Notes: generated from the sequence alone by a model not told the origin. A stretch of 64,000 nt of DNA from Pelomyxa schiedti (GCA_020536535.1 JAHLWZ010000583.1:1-64000), one strand, 5' to 3'. Numbered from the stretch's first letter, positions 10,383 to 22,872 are shown. Program-made: numbers and translations.

Positions 10383-12553
10383 TCAGGTACCACGTCTACC
10401 ATTGTGAGACTTGACAGCCTTGATAGTGGCCTGGATGTGAAGGGGTGAGGACATGGCAATCTGCATTAGGTGTTCCTTGACATCGATGTTGGGGAACACA
10501 CGCAGAATCATCTTCCACGTTCGGAGAGACAGGGTGTGCTCTGGGCTATTCCATGGAAGCTGCTCCACAACAGAGGTGATCTTTTTTGGAGGGGTTGTTA
10601 TTGAGAGAGCTAAGTAGGAAGAATCGCCCACACCTCCTCCAAGGTAACATTGAACTTGTGGATCAACCACTCAGCACGGTTGGTCTTTCCTGCCCAGAGC
10701 AAGTCACGCAACAAACGGTTGTCATTTGCCCTGACTTGCTTGCCATTCAAGTTGAACTCGTTGATCAACCACTTCACCACCTTCCCAGACTGCACTCCAT
10801 ACTTGTTGGCCAGCAAGCCCTCAGCAACGTCTTCTGATGAGAACATGCCATGGGAAGTAAGAAGCTGCTTGGCCTGTGAAAGATTCCCAATGGAAATGAC
10901 TTGCTCAACAGCAACTGGCCTGAGGTGAGGTGGAATTGGAATGTTGAAGATTCCCAACAAGAACAAAGAAGTCCTGCAACAACTGCACTGCAACTTGTTT
11001 GCCAGTGCTTCATGCACTTCACTCGCACTGAAATTTCGAACTGCTGTTGCCTTTGATACGAACCACTGAACACCCTGGAAGGAGTTGGTGTTTGATAAAA
11101 TTTCCCTTGTCATATCAGGATCTGCATTCACACCTCCCATCACGTGGAAGGTATTCTCCAGCCAATCAGCAATGTCAATGTGAGCATGGCCAAGTGAGTA
11201 ACTGAGGCACTCGTGAAGCTGTTGTGTTGTAAGTGTGAGTGGTTGTGCTGTTTTTTGTTGCCACAGGGCCCTCACAACTGGCTCACAGTCGATTAGCTCA
11301 TTGGCGCATGCTCCAATGAACATACCAGCAGGAGTGCAATCAACCCCATCACCATCACCATCATCATCCAGAGTGGCTGTGCTGTTACTGTTGCAGAATG
11401 TCAGTAGCCACAGGAGGAGTTCCATGCTGTTTGAGCGTCGGAGGGCGTAGTACACATTATCCTTTGTTGGTGTGACATGGAAAGGTTTAACCACCCATTT
11501 GAAAGCCATCAGGTTGTCAATGCAATCCCGGAGGTTTGGGGGAGTTCTCACTGGAAGTGAGTCTTTTATCCACTGACAACCTTCCTCCACGCCACTGTCA
11601 TCACAACCTGAGGAAGAATACCGAATGAATGACAGCAGTACTTCTTCTCCAAACCAAGAGTTCCTTTCCCCTCCACAGAGCCACTCAGTGCACAGCTTCA
11701 CAACTTCAAAGCTTGGGGTACCAAAAAAAGCGTCATTGGGCTTTCTCCTCATCTGAAGTGCAGTTCTGCAGGCAGCCACAGCATCAGTTGTGGATGCCAG
11801 CCACTTCAAAACAGCAGCATGGCCTCCTCTCACAGCAGCTTTGAATGGCTCAACGAGCTCCCATCCCTCACTTCCAACACCAAATGTTGACATCACCCAC
11901 TTCACAGCCTCTACGTGGCCACCTCGGCATGCATCCCACAGCAGGCTTTCAGTTATCATTGAAGTGGCATCCTTGATTTCGTCCATCAAGTCAGGGTCGG
12001 TTGTGGGCCATGACAGTGGAATTCCCCTCCATGAGCCACAACCACTGCTCTGAATAAATTCTTGAGCCATCCCAATGTGACCCCCTGTTGCCAAAAAATT
12101 AAATTTTGTTTTCTGAGGTGAAATACTGTTAATTTTTATTGGAGCTGACACACCATAGCAGAGGCCCCTGATCACAGTGAGGCAGTCCTTTGTGTTGTTT
12201 CTTGTTTCCTTGGTTTGTAGTATCCACCTCATGCACTTCACACTCCCTGCACGACCAGCGCACTTCAACGCCAAATAACGTGACGTGAAAAGCAACTGCA
12301 TGTCGCCGTCCTCTTCGTCGGCGACGGCGTCGATGGACATCACGGCGCGGCAGGCTCGAGGGACAAGCGGGAACAGGGCCTCCGCGACACCGAGAACCCA
12401 CACCCACTTGATTATGGGAACGGCCGGCCACTGTCGCCCATTTACCAGGACGAATGGCACTATTACGTGCTCCCAAATTACCCGCGAAATGAGCAGCAAA
12501 TGTGTCAATTCCCTGCCGTGTGTCGAGTCACCACCGTTCTGTGATGCCATCAA
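10383..12553 (-). CDS. Ankyrin-like repeat protein (amoeba-type family)
   Basis: A 647-codon open frame from 12553 continues after a small intron (about 10639 to 10590) into a last exon that starts ITSVVEQLPWNSPEH and stops at 10383-10385. The protein begins with a conserved-looking region containing WPAVPIIKWVWVLGV. It then carries degenerate ankyrin-like units in which a Gly-His pair precedes a hydrophobic-Lys-Trp segment: CRGGHVEAVKWVMSTFGVG, RGGHAAVLKWLAST, GKVVKWLINEFNLNG, RAEWLIHKFNVT. No catalytic motif was seen. It is likely a scaffold protein, function unknown. Similar large expanded ankyrin families are known in amoebae (general knowledge, not checked). The intron placement rests on the frame switch and GT/AG signals. 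Confidence 0.7.
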
Positions 12554-13083
12554 TTCGCCGATTGTCTAAGCATTTTTCTGCTCTTTGTGGTCATTCTGAG
12601 AGCCACTCAAGTAAACTCAAAAACCTGGGGTCTTGTTGTTGCATCGGAGAGGACCAAGACAGTTGGCGTGGATGGCAAAACGGCCACGAAACATCATGGG
12701 TGTAGGCACAACAAGCGCCGCACACACAGCTACATCAAGGTACCACAACCACTTCAAATCCACGAAACTGGACCCGTGTTAACCGTGTCGCATGCGACAT
12801 TATAATGCTATGAATAACACAAATTGATGCTTTCGTTATACCACACAATTCAAATATAATACTAGTAAAATACTCAGTTGAAAGCTTCCACACCCCCACC
12901 ACGAGTATTACCCCTAAATAGAAAAATACCTTACGTTCTGAACCATTCACCAACAATCAAAAAACCACAAGCCAAAAGTTTAGTTGGTGTCTACGTGGAG
13001 TTGTAGCAGTTTGTGTTTGTGTACAATTCTTTTATTCATTTATTTGTAGTGTTTATCCATTTCGGTTCTTCTCTTTACTACCT
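12554..13083. other. Intergenic region, no gene seen
   Basis: About 530 bases between the start of the ankyrin-like gene and the stop of the CH-domain gene. It is AT-rich towards the right. It contains a perfect 12-base palindrome GTCGCATGCGAC at 12787-12798. No open frame with family resemblance was recognised. Confidence 0.5.
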
Positions 13084-15270
13084 TCATGTCCTCTTTGCAC
13101 TCCTCAGAGCATAGCCAAACACAGCACCAGTTAGGAATATCAATGAGCCCCACGCAATGCGGTGGTATAGGCCCTCGTTCTCTCTTACTCTTGCTAGCAT
13201 AGGTATTGATATTGGTCCTGTATTTGTTGGGGTTGTTGTGATTATTGTTGGTGAGGAAGAGACTGGTGAGGTCTTATCCCGCATCAGGGTGATGATTTGG
13301 GTTTCTAGGTTGGAAACATGAGCATTCCTCTTTTGGAGTGTATCTGTGAGTTCTGTGCACCTCCCTTCAGCTGTTTGGAACCTGCCTGTGGCTTCTACGC
13401 ATTGGCTCTTTGTTGTTTCTAGTTGTGTGTTGCATTTTGTATATTGCCTCTTCAGTTCCGAAATGCCTCTCTCTGCTTGCTTAACTTTCTCCGCTTCCTC
13501 GGCAAGTGCTTTCCTCAGTGAGGATATTTCAGAAGTACAGTTTCCGGCACATTTGGTGTGTGGGGGAGAGGCTGATGATACACGCTTCTTGAGATCCTCC
13601 AGTTCTTTGAGGACTGTTGCGTGCTCATTTTCATAGGCTTCAACCTCTTCTGCATGGGAAGCTTGTTGTGCCGCTAGCTTGGACTTGAGTTCCGCATTTT
13701 CTTTTTCCAAAACAGTGATCCTCGGGGAGAAGTTGGATAATTCCGTGTCAGATAAGTGCTGCTCCAAGTCCAGTGCTTCAGCTAATCTGGGTGGTTGGTG
13801 AGTAAAGGAAAGTTCATGGAGTCGGTACCCATAAACAGGGGTGCTTCCGGGTGTTGGAGGTGATTGCTGGTTCCACATTGCAGCTAGTTACAGTATTATT
13901 AGTTAGAGTTACCGAAAATGTACCTATATACCTGGGGGAGACATCTTTGTGAGTGTGGCCTAATCAAAATTAGAAATATTTTTTTGGAGAAAAAAGTACT
14001 AACTTTCTGTCTGATAGGTTTTGTGGAGGCTTTTGTGGCAGCGGGGGCTTTCCCAAGAATGTGGTAAATTTTGGCAAGAAAAATAACTAAAGCTTGCGAA
14101 TCGGCTCCTCTTGCAATATCTTCCGCTGTCAATAAAAGAGGAACACCTTTCATGGCAGTAAATAAGAGTTTGGAAACCTTGGTGCAATTTACCGGCTTGT
14201 TCCAACACTGAGAACACAAATTTCAGTATAGCGGCAGGTGTCCCCTTTTCAATGTCAAAGAAGGTTGGTTAAAAATTAGGCACTCAACCTCAATAAAGGC
14301 CTTAATGTCAACTTTGTCACCTTTGTGTGCACAAATCAAGGACAACATCGCACGCCCATCACACCAACTGTACCATTAATGTTACAACACACCGATAAGC
14401 GGGAGTGGAGAGCGAGCCTTGGGCTTGTTAAATCCTTGACTACAACATTTGGAATCACTTGAGAACTTTCCTGGCACCATGATAAAAGTGCATCTTCTCC
14501 TTTCATACCTATGGCCAATGGTTATACAAGTAGCATGAGGATCATTCCAACTGGAAAAGGTTACAGAAGCTACATCAACGAGGTGAATCATGTGCCATAA
14601 TAGCTTCAGGTACCAATCAGATTGGCGCTGCATTTCTAGAGTATTCCTTAGTATCAGGAAAAAGGAAAGAAAAAAACAAACCTTGCACAGGAACTTCAGG
14701 GATTGGTTCTCCGAGTTTCCTTAAAGCATCAACTACAAGCTGAAGATTGTTTCTGGAATCCACCTCATTAGGGGATTGGATTATGAAGGCAGAGATTTCT
14801 TTAGCAGCATCAGCCATAAATTTCTCAAACAACTGTGGATTGGTACCCAGTTAGCTGAACCATTACAAACAAACAAGGTCACATACAGCATAAAACAGCA
14901 ACCCAGATTTGAGCACATCAGCAAGCCACTCTCCCTCAACTTCCCCAGGCTTCCCTAAATTATGTCATAGGGAAAAAAACAAACCAAATTACTGCAGTGT
15001 ATTAATACGACGGTATTTGTTTAATATCTTTAGTGGTGCCGTAGAAAAACAAACCAAGAGGAGGAATCAAAGAAGCCTTGCTACTCGGTACACAACTCCG
15101 AACCCACTTTCCAAATGCCTAAAAAAAAAAAAAAAAAAAGCTGGTTAGAAGAAACCAAACAGTAAGAATGAACAATAACAACAAACACACACCGCCTGCC
15201 TCTGCTGCATGTTTGTTGTACTACCCCCACCAACAACGGCACTGGTACTACTGCTACTACTTGTACTCAT
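13084..15270 (-). CDS. Tandem calponin-homology, coiled-coil, C-terminal TM protein (interaptin/nesprin-like)
   Basis: Likely links F-actin to a membrane. Exon 1 (15270) encodes MSTSSSSSTSAVVGGG and a Gln-rich turn leading to CH1 (AFGKWVRSC, then EVEGEWLADVLKSG, then NNLQLVVDALRKLGEP, then YLKLLWHMIHL). CH2 follows: DALLSWCQESSQVIPNV, LICAHKGDKVDIKAF, AAILKFVFSVLEQAG, GVPLLLTAEDIARGAD, FLAKIYHILG. A tiny exon (ATGTCTCCCCCAG) joins this in frame to the last exon at 13878, which encodes about 200 residues of heptad-rich coiled coil and a final hydrophobic helix (IAWGSLIFLTGAVFGYAL) with a short tail RSAKRT. The order CH-CH-coiled coil-TM matches Dictyostelium interaptin and nesprins. The tail does not end in the PPPX of KASH peptides. 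The two halves could be separate genes, but phase and splice signals favour one. Confidence 0.75.
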
Positions 15271-15538
15271 TCAATCTGTCACTGACTGACTTGCTTGTGT
15301 GTGAGTACCCCTCGAGATCCCAATCGACACAACCCCCCCCACAGTAGTTGATCTTTGATCAGCCGAAAAACCAATTGTTTTTCGCAACCTCAGCGTGGTG
15401 GTGCACGGGTCGAGAGGTTGGTTTGGGTGGGTTTGACTTGGTTTAGCAGAACGAACACAACCTTGTGCTTGTATAAACATTGTGGTGCTGTTACATTTAC
15501 AATACTTGAGGGACTAGCCTGTCATTGCAACTGCACCA

Positions 15539-16553
15539 ATGGTGTGCTTTTAGTTTTGGGTGTGGCTGGGGAGACCCACATGTGCATTTTTTTTTTCTTT
15601 TTTCAACCACTAAAAAAAAACGTTGTGAATTTGCTTACACAAACAACAACACAAAGAAATTGTTTCAGGTTCTATTTGGGGGAGGTGGTAGCCGTGCACT
15701 ATCGCGGGACGTGAGACTGTTGATACTGGGGCTGGACAACGCGGGCAAAACCACTATACTAAGGTCACTGTCAAACGAGGCCATCCAGAACGTGCAGCCC
15801 ACCAGGGGCTTCAATGTCAAGTCACTCAGGCACGGCAACTTCAAGCTCGATGTCTGGGACATTGGTGGTATGCGGTTTGGTTTCTGTTGTTTGTTTCTTG
15901 TTTATGGTATATCTTATGAAACTATTCTCTGAATAGTCGAAACCTTATTTATTTGCCCTCTGTTTTTATGAACATCCCTCACTCCTGCTTTGTTCTTACA
16001 TTATAAATAATGGGTGATTAGGACACTCTGCTATAAGACCTTACTGGCGAAATTATGTATTTACCACCTCTTCTTATTGACTTCACCTTACTCCTTACTA
16101 GTACAGTGGCGTTGATGGACTGGTAAACAAATATCGAACACTACCAAAACAATTTATCAACAAACCCCACGCAAACAGTGTTACTCACGCCATAACAGAT
16201 ATATGTTGTTGACAGCACCGATGATACTCGCCTAATTGAAACGGGTGCTGAGTTTGGAGAAATCCTCACTGACCCCAAACTGACTGATGTACCAGTTCTG
16301 GTGTTTGCTAACAAACAAGACCTCCCGAGTGCTCTCCCCGCTTCTCAGGTGTGCATTTTGTTTGTGCCGGAAAGCGAAAACTATATAATTTAGCTCCATA
16401 AATTCAATCTCACCTTTGAGTTAGGTTGCAGAAGCTCTGCAGCTTCACCTTGTAAGAGACCACATGTGGCAAATAGAAGGGTGCTCAGCAAAGACCGGTG
16501 CCAGGCTAAAAGAGGGCCTGGAGTGGCTTTTGCAGAATTTGAAAAGGACCTAA
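15539..16553 (+). CDS. ARL3: ARL3-type small GTPase with Gln-to-His in switch II
   Basis: ARF-like GTPase. ARL3 controls release of lipidated cargo, classically at cilia. The exon from 15669 reads RDVRLLILGLDNAGKTTILR (P-loop GLDNAGKT), then PTRGFNVKSL (switch I) and LDVWDIG. The next exon supplies G-HSAIRPYWRNY, then YSGVDGLIYVVDSTDD, VPVLVFANKQDLPSALPAS (NKQD), LHLVRDHMWQIEGCSAKTG and the stop at 16551-16553. The block order and sequence fit ARL3 better than ARF1. The residue after WDIGG is His (CAC), where ARF/ARL proteins have the catalytic Gln. The proposed start is the ATG at 15539-15541 followed at once by a GT intron ending tttcag; this gives MVLFGGGG, a suitable length, without a myristoylation Gly2. 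The start is uncertain. Confidence 0.85.
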
Positions 16554-16647
16554 GTTCTCCTTATCTGTTCATAATGCGGAATACAAAGAGAAAGATGTTG
16601 AAAAACAAGGGATTTCTTTCTTATTAATAAAAGAGGGGCAAAGTCTA

Positions 16648-19053
16648 TCAGTTGATTTGCTTCTTGTATCCTTTGGGTCTCCGGCAGAAAATAATCGCCA
16701 AGGCAGTTGACACAACAACTACCTAAGTAACTTAGCGTTTTGGGGCGGGATTTTGTTTTCTACCAAGACTACAGCTACAGCTGCTATTATGAAAAGTACT
16801 ATGTCCAGGGTGCTTAGTCCGTTGTCTTCGGATGATGTTGCACCACCTGAAAGGTTGGTGGGTTAAACTTGGATGAGTGGAGTGATACAATTGTTCTGGA
16901 AACAGAAGCACCACTCCGGTATAGAAGAATTTAAATCGAAACAGTTTCCAGATACGTCACTGAAATAGATTAATTAAGGGAGAACAACAAAAAAGTTTAC
17001 CATTCAGCAATTCGCTTTCCATACAGTGCTGTAGGGATGGTGCCAGTGAACTGATTGGTATCTAAGTACCTACGGTGAAAATTATGGGGGAGAAAAGTGA
17101 CGAGTGGAGGTGTACAGTGAAACCAGTTCTAAATGACTAAGATCTGGTACACTTCCCGAAAACTTATTGCCTGTAACGGCCCTAAAAACTGTGAAAAACT
17201 CAATTGAAATTAGAGAGGCGGTTACAGGACTTTCAAGTTGACAAGGTCCACAATAGAAGCAGGAAGTGAGCCCTCAAACTGGTTGAAGGATATAATTCTG
17301 AGAAACATTACACAACGAGAGAAAACTAGTTTCTTACAGATCTCGCATGCGAGAATTGCGACTGAGATCAGGTAGCGGACCTGTAAATAAGTTGTTGGCT
17401 AAATTCCTGAATTTCAGTTACAAGGATCATTTAAAACAGTTGTGTGTACAAAGATTCAAGCTTGCTAAATCCTTGAAAAGATGGGAGTGGCCCAGAGAGT
17501 TTATTGTATTGTAACCCTCTAAGGAAATAAAAAAGAGGAAGCAAGAAGCAACGGGAGCATACACAACTTCAAGATTCAACAAGTTATCCCAGCAATCTGG
17601 AAGTGCCCCACTGAGCGAATTGCCACTCAAGAACCTTCAAGGTTTAGAATGAAATGTCGGTAAACAGGTCTCACATAATTCGGGTTGCAGTCAGTTGGCA
17701 GATTTCCGTGGGAATGGTTCCAGTGAGGTTATTATCCGATATGCCACTGAAGGGTTTAGTTGTAATTTTCTTGTGCCTGCATACAATATAATAGCTCCCA
17801 TCTGTCCAATTGCAGTGGAAATTGTTCCTTGGAGGTTATTTGCATCCAGCTCTCTTAATGAGGTTACTCACTGTCACATTTGAGGGATCATACAAAGATG
17901 TAAGACTTGTTAGTGTCCACAAAGAATCGGGGATTGTTCCTTGCAACTCGTTTGTGCACATGTCCCTGGGAGTCGTTAAGGGAAAGAAAGGAAAATTCAA
18001 TGCATATACATGAAAGTTAGTTTTGTAAGTCTGGAAACATCAGGTAACGTGCTTGACAGCTGATTATGACATGCACTCCTAGAGGACAATAAGTAATTTA
18101 AATAATGCGAATAAGAAATACCAATATGTCAGCCAGTCCATCTCCCCAAATGCTGAAGGAAGGGCAGTGAAGTGGTTCCCGTTGAGTGTGCTATTGATCT
18201 TATCACTAAAGAATAATTTGAGGAAGGACCCACTATCTCGCCAGGGAAGTTAATGTAGAAACACAGTCAGGAATGGGTCCAGTAAAGTCGTTTTCAGCAA
18301 CATTCCTATGGAAAGGGTCAACACAGATTCGACACTAAAGGGTTCGAACAAATCGGTTAAAGTCGGCATCTCACAGACAAAATCAAGTGGGCCAACCAAC
18401 CCGTTCCTGTGGATATCCCTGAAAAAAATGTGAGATTACACCGCGGAGAAAAGTGTACAGTTTAGTGAGTGGTGGATCGACTAATGTCAGTGGCGGATAA
18501 CCACTAATCATATTCAGTGAGAGGACTCTTGCTAAATATAAGAATCGAAGGTGAAGGAATGGGAAACAAACAAAGATGTGAGACTGGTGAGTTTATCTAA
18601 GCAATCGGGGATGGCGTCATGTATCAAGTTGTTTTCGAAATTACTGATGTCCATTAGTAAGACGCGAAAGTGGTGGAATGGCTACAGGGAAGTCAAGGAG
18701 GACAAATTGCAAATAGATGGAGGGATAGAACCAAGCATCTCGTCATTCAGTAAGTCTCTATTCCAAGAATGAGAGGAAGAAGGAAAAGGGGGAAAAAAAA
18801 GAGAACTGTACATTTTCTCTATCACAGGAGAATGACCCTTGGTGCAAGTGACACCAGGTGGCGCAGCGTCACCACAGGGATCAGTCGTGTTGTAGTACCC
18901 ATTGCAAGGGTCGTACACACCCCTCCACGACAGCGGGTTGAGCTCGGTCTTTATGTCGCACAATGCGGATATCGTCACATCAGTGTAGTCACCTCTGCAC
19001 ACGCCAACTACGATCCCCAGCACCAACAACGACACGCCGGAAACACGACACAT
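16648..19053 (-). CDS. Single-pass leucine-rich-repeat membrane protein, one repeat per exon
   Basis: A secreted-pathway protein. The Met at 19053 is followed by a signal peptide (MCRVSGVSLLVLGIVVGV). The mature N-terminus has a Cys-paired cap (DPCNGYYNTTDPCGDAAPPG, then VTC) like plant-type LRR caps. LRR units with the pattern L.G.IP follow, for example GSIPPSICNLSSL and SGNSLSGALPDCW, mostly one repeat per short exon across 16.9-18.8 kb. The last exons encode a membrane helix (TLDIVLFIIAAVAVVL continuing VVVVSTALAIIF) and a very short basic tail CRRPKGYKKQIN, stop at 16648-16650. There is no kinase domain, so it resembles a receptor-like protein rather than a receptor kinase. The ligand is unknown. 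Internal exon limits are approximate. Confidence 0.72.
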
Positions 19054-19378
19054 GTGCAAGATCTTCCACAGCGGCAAGGAGGGCAGTTTGTTGTTTGTTT
19101 TGAAAAAAAAAATCGAAGAAACAGTTACACGGTTGCAACGGTTGAATGTCATCAGTCGATGAGTAGTGAATCCATCATCTGAAAGATTGAATGTGGAACA
19201 CAAGTATGGATTGATTCGTACTGGGGTTTGTCGGCTGTGCCAACAGCAGCTTTTTGTTGCTTCAAGCTGATCAGATTTCGTGGAATGGAAGTTGAATAAC
19301 CTTGTTCAACGGAGGCGAAAAAGAAACAAACTTCAAAGGGCCAAGCGCAACGCGGATCGGATCTCGGCATCAACAGCA

Positions 19379-20774
19379 ATGAGCGCAAACGACGTCAAGG
19401 TGAGTTGTGTTTGACAAGAAAACTTTATTTAGAGATACAGTTTTTTTTTTAACTGTGGGCTCAGGTACACGTCCGAAAGCCGATCGAAATTACACGCGCG
19501 AAAACGTGTTGTACGTCGCCTGTTGATTGCGTTAACGCCGCGAGGCCGACTACCGAGCGGATGGCTAAGCTCCACGCTAAAAAACACATACTCATGCAAA
19601 ATACGAGAACAAATGACGTGGAAGAGGACGCGCCCCCTCGGCGTATGTTTCTGCTAAGCAACTACTAAGAAATGCATGCGTGATATGATAACATTGACAC
19701 ATTTTTTTTTTTTTGCAGCGGCGATAAGAGTGACGATAAGAAGAAATCTAAGGCCGCTTAACAACACTTCACAAACGCAAACTGTGCCTGTCCGGTTACA
19801 CACTAACGAGCAGGTACAACACAACACTTGCACAACACCGCAGCAAGTAAAGAAATCCAGTTCCCGTTCAGTCTCACCACCTCTCCGGGACGTTTCTCCG
19901 CCACCAGTTAAGCGGTGTGCAACACCGAATTGTGGTAATCAGCAATAATACGCACACCTCTAAACCTTCTTATTTCCCATAGGTGCTCCCTCTCGCACAA
20001 AAAGACCCAGGACCGATCCTCTTGTACTTCAATGTAAACAATCACATGTTTAGTTTCCCTAACTTATTTTCCTTCCCCTCAGCTCAACTTGCTTCCCTAC
20101 GAGATGAAAGAGAATCGATCACTTCTCAAATAAAAGCCCTGATAAACTTGCCACAGCAGGCCCGTACCCCGTCCACTTTACGTCAGATCCAAAAATTAAA
20201 TGGTATTCGTTTGAACCAAGTCTTGCATACCAACCTTATCATAGAGGATGACGAATGGCTATTTGCAGAAAGCACACTACTTAACTGGATGTTGCAAGGA
20301 ACACAGTCAGACCAAAATCGCCCGACCACTATCCAGCAATCACAAGAACAACCGTCACCCCCAGCACCCTCTACACCCTCCACTCCCCCTTCTACCCCAC
20401 CCACGATTAATTCCTCTCCGGCTCAGAATACCATCACACATTCCCCGACACAGTCTAGTTCGCCGACATGTAATTCTTCATTAGCTACTCCTTCCACAAC
20501 ACCCTCACCATCTTCACCAGACACACCAAACTCACCAACAAACCTCCCACCGGACTGTGACTTCGCGTCACCGCAGCCAAACACACCAAATCACCACAAC
20601 CACTACCCCGCATCCAGCCCAGCCACACTGTTTGCACCGCCCGCCCTTCCGCACCCCACCGCTTCGATCCCCAGCATAACCGCACAGTTGGCCAACTCGT
20701 GCTGTGGTGTTGTCATGCTACCTCCTCCACCTCCTCACTGGGCCCTTGTTCCATTCCCCCCATCACACAACTAA
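19379..20774 (+). CDS. Unrecognised protein with basic, Pro/Ser/Thr-rich tail
   Basis: Not recognised. The ATG at 19379 begins MSANDVKV, spliced (gtgagt to ggctcag) to a basic Cys-containing exon. A second exon ends RSVSPPLRDVSPPPVKRCAT then PNCG. A third reads GAPSRTKRPRTDPLVLQ, which looks like a nuclear localisation signal. The last exon has a helical stretch (AQLASLRDERESITSQIKAL then EDDEWLFAESTLLNWML) followed by a long Pro/Ser/Thr-rich tail, stop at 20772-20774. SP motifs and basic clusters suggest a nuclear protein; that is inference. Splice junctions were joined by frame. The gene is transcribed in the same direction as the next unknown gene. Confidence 0.55.
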
Positions 20775-21239
20775 AACCACCCAACCAATTGCATATACAC
20801 ACCACGCACAATCCGGCTAGCCCCGGAGATAGATACCCGCAGTACCAGCACACAACAGCAAGCAAGAAGAAGTGTCTTTTGAGAGGGCAGAAGTTTTGTT
20901 GAATTCAACAATGCTACACCTTTTCTTCTCTCTTTCGTTTGATAGTAGATGAAATTTCCTCTCGTTTTCCAGGATAACAGAAGGGGGATGCGAAAAAGTA
21001 GCACCGTCAACCCCAGAAAGGCAGTCAATCACTCACAGTCACAAAACGGTCGTTACGATCTACGGGAGTTTTCAACGCCTTTTAAACAAAAAGAAAGATG
21101 GAAGTGGCGTACTGTAAAAGCCCGGCGCGAATGCCAATACGATAACTACCAAACCACGAAACAAAAAAGAAACACAAAACAGACAACACAACACAACGTG
21201 CGTGGGGCTGAGATCTGGGGAAAAAGACGTTTGTTTTGT
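20775..21239. other. Intergenic region, no gene seen
   Basis: About 465 bases between two unrecognised plus-strand genes. Open frames across it are Lys/Arg/Gln-biased without family resemblance. It probably holds a 3' end and the promoter of the next gene. Confidence 0.4.
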
Positions 21240-22793
21240 ATGGATAACCAGAAGTTGTCGTTGTCGTTTCTGTGTTCACAACAGCAGCAACAACGTTCCT
21301 CATCCCAGCAACCACCGCGTTTACAACAGCAGGTACAATACACTTCGTTACCCGACATAATATATTGGTGTATATTATATTATTGTTGTTTGCATAGGCC
21401 AAACTCACTTTGGCTTATCAGGCGCCATCTAATCAAGGGCAGACGGGATGCGGTCTTAATGCCTTAGGAATACAATACTTCCTCGAGGCAATCAGAGCAG
21501 GGCAACTGAAGGCACCTTCACAAGTTTACCTTGAGCAAGTCAGCCACCCCACTCAGGACCGCAGTTCCAGCGACTGCCCGCCGGAACTGTATCGACCAGT
21601 CAAAAACTGGGAGGAACAATACGTCGTTGCGGCACTTCGCCAACGCGAAGATGAGCGGGAGAACAATGCCCAAAATACAACTCCGGCACCTCCTGTCACT
21701 AAGGACGTTCCTTCAGGCCATACGGCTTCCCAACAAGAAATGCTCACAGTACAAACTCGGAACTCCCCACAAAACTCCCCCTCTGCGGAGGCCGGAAAGC
21801 CTCCCACACCTCCAACACCCGCGCCTCCCCCTGTATCAAGCGAATCTCCGAGGCAACAGGAGGAAACGCCAAGATCGTCGCCGGAAGAAGATACGGAAGA
21901 TGGAGCTGCACGGCAAACTCCTACTCAGAACCGAAAGCGCAGACAGAAAAAATCTACTTCCCAGGGCGATGGGTCACCCCCAAATGGAGCTGACCTTCAC
22001 CGGCAAATGGTAAAATATGGGGCTAAAATGTTTGAAAGGGACTCTGAAGGCAGATACCGATGCTTCTTTGAACATTGCTCTCTTACAATGACAAATAACT
22101 TCTCAAGGCACATCCACGGCGTATGTTTTATTGTATGAGTTTTCCCGGCATCTAATCTCCCTCTAGCACGAACAAAGAGGAGATGCAATCAAGCCGCATC
22201 TGAGGAATTGTATCAATCCTTCCTCCCGAGAGCTCTGCTTTATTGACCAAACACACGGAGCTTGGGAGCGTAAATTGTCCTTGTCCCACACAATGCACAA
22301 CCTTCCCCCACCCCAACCAAAAAAGAAAAACACCACAATCACAATTACAACCAGCAACACAACTTCAGTCACCATAGATTCGCCCTGCCCTCCTGTGACA
22401 GTAACCACAACAACCACAACAAGCCACCACCCCACACTTCCATCCCCCACCACCCGGCAGCATAACCGGGAGCCCACACACAAAAGATCCAGAACTCCCT
22501 CCACCGAACTCCTGTCACACTCTCCACCGAACCCACCCTCGCAGCTACAGCAACCACCGCAACACTCGACACAAGCCTTCCCATCACCCCCTACACCAGA
22601 AAACAACTCGACAATCCCGCATCAACAGTCTCTTGATGCAGACTTACAGGACCTCCTTCAACAATGCCGGAGCCAAGACTCCAATACAACAATCACACTG
22701 ACACCCGCTCTCAAACTGGCTCTCGGTAAGTTCGCCGAAGATATGAAGCAACAGCAACAGCAACAAACCCCCACACATAACAGCACCCACTAA
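21240..22793 (+). CDS. Unrecognised Gln/Pro-rich protein with a C2H2-like zinc finger
   Basis: Not recognised as a family. The ATG at 21240 begins MDNQKLSLSFLCSQQQQQ. A GT-AG intron (about 21333-21398) joins it in phase 0 to AKLTLAYQAPSNQGQTGCG and LNALGIQYFLEAIRAGQ. After a Pro/Ser/Glu-rich linker and a basic patch (NRKRRQKKSTS) comes a possible finger CFFEHCSLTM...RHIHGH, spacing C-x4-C-x10-H-x3-H, split by an intron at about 22121-22167. The rest is Thr/Pro/Ser-rich and ends in a short helix and poly-Gln, stop at 22791-22793. It could be a DNA-binding protein; this is inference from one atypical finger. Confidence 0.55.
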
Positions 22794-22872
22794 AAGCAGC
22801 ACCAGAATCAAAGTACTATAGTCAATACTATCAAGAGTGTACAATTAATAAACCTGTTTTTTCCCTACTTTT

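Noticed and set aside
22163-22606. Minus-strand open frame rich in Val/Gly/Cys
   Set aside because: Antisense to the Thr/Pro-rich part of the plus-strand zinc-finger gene; no family resemblance.
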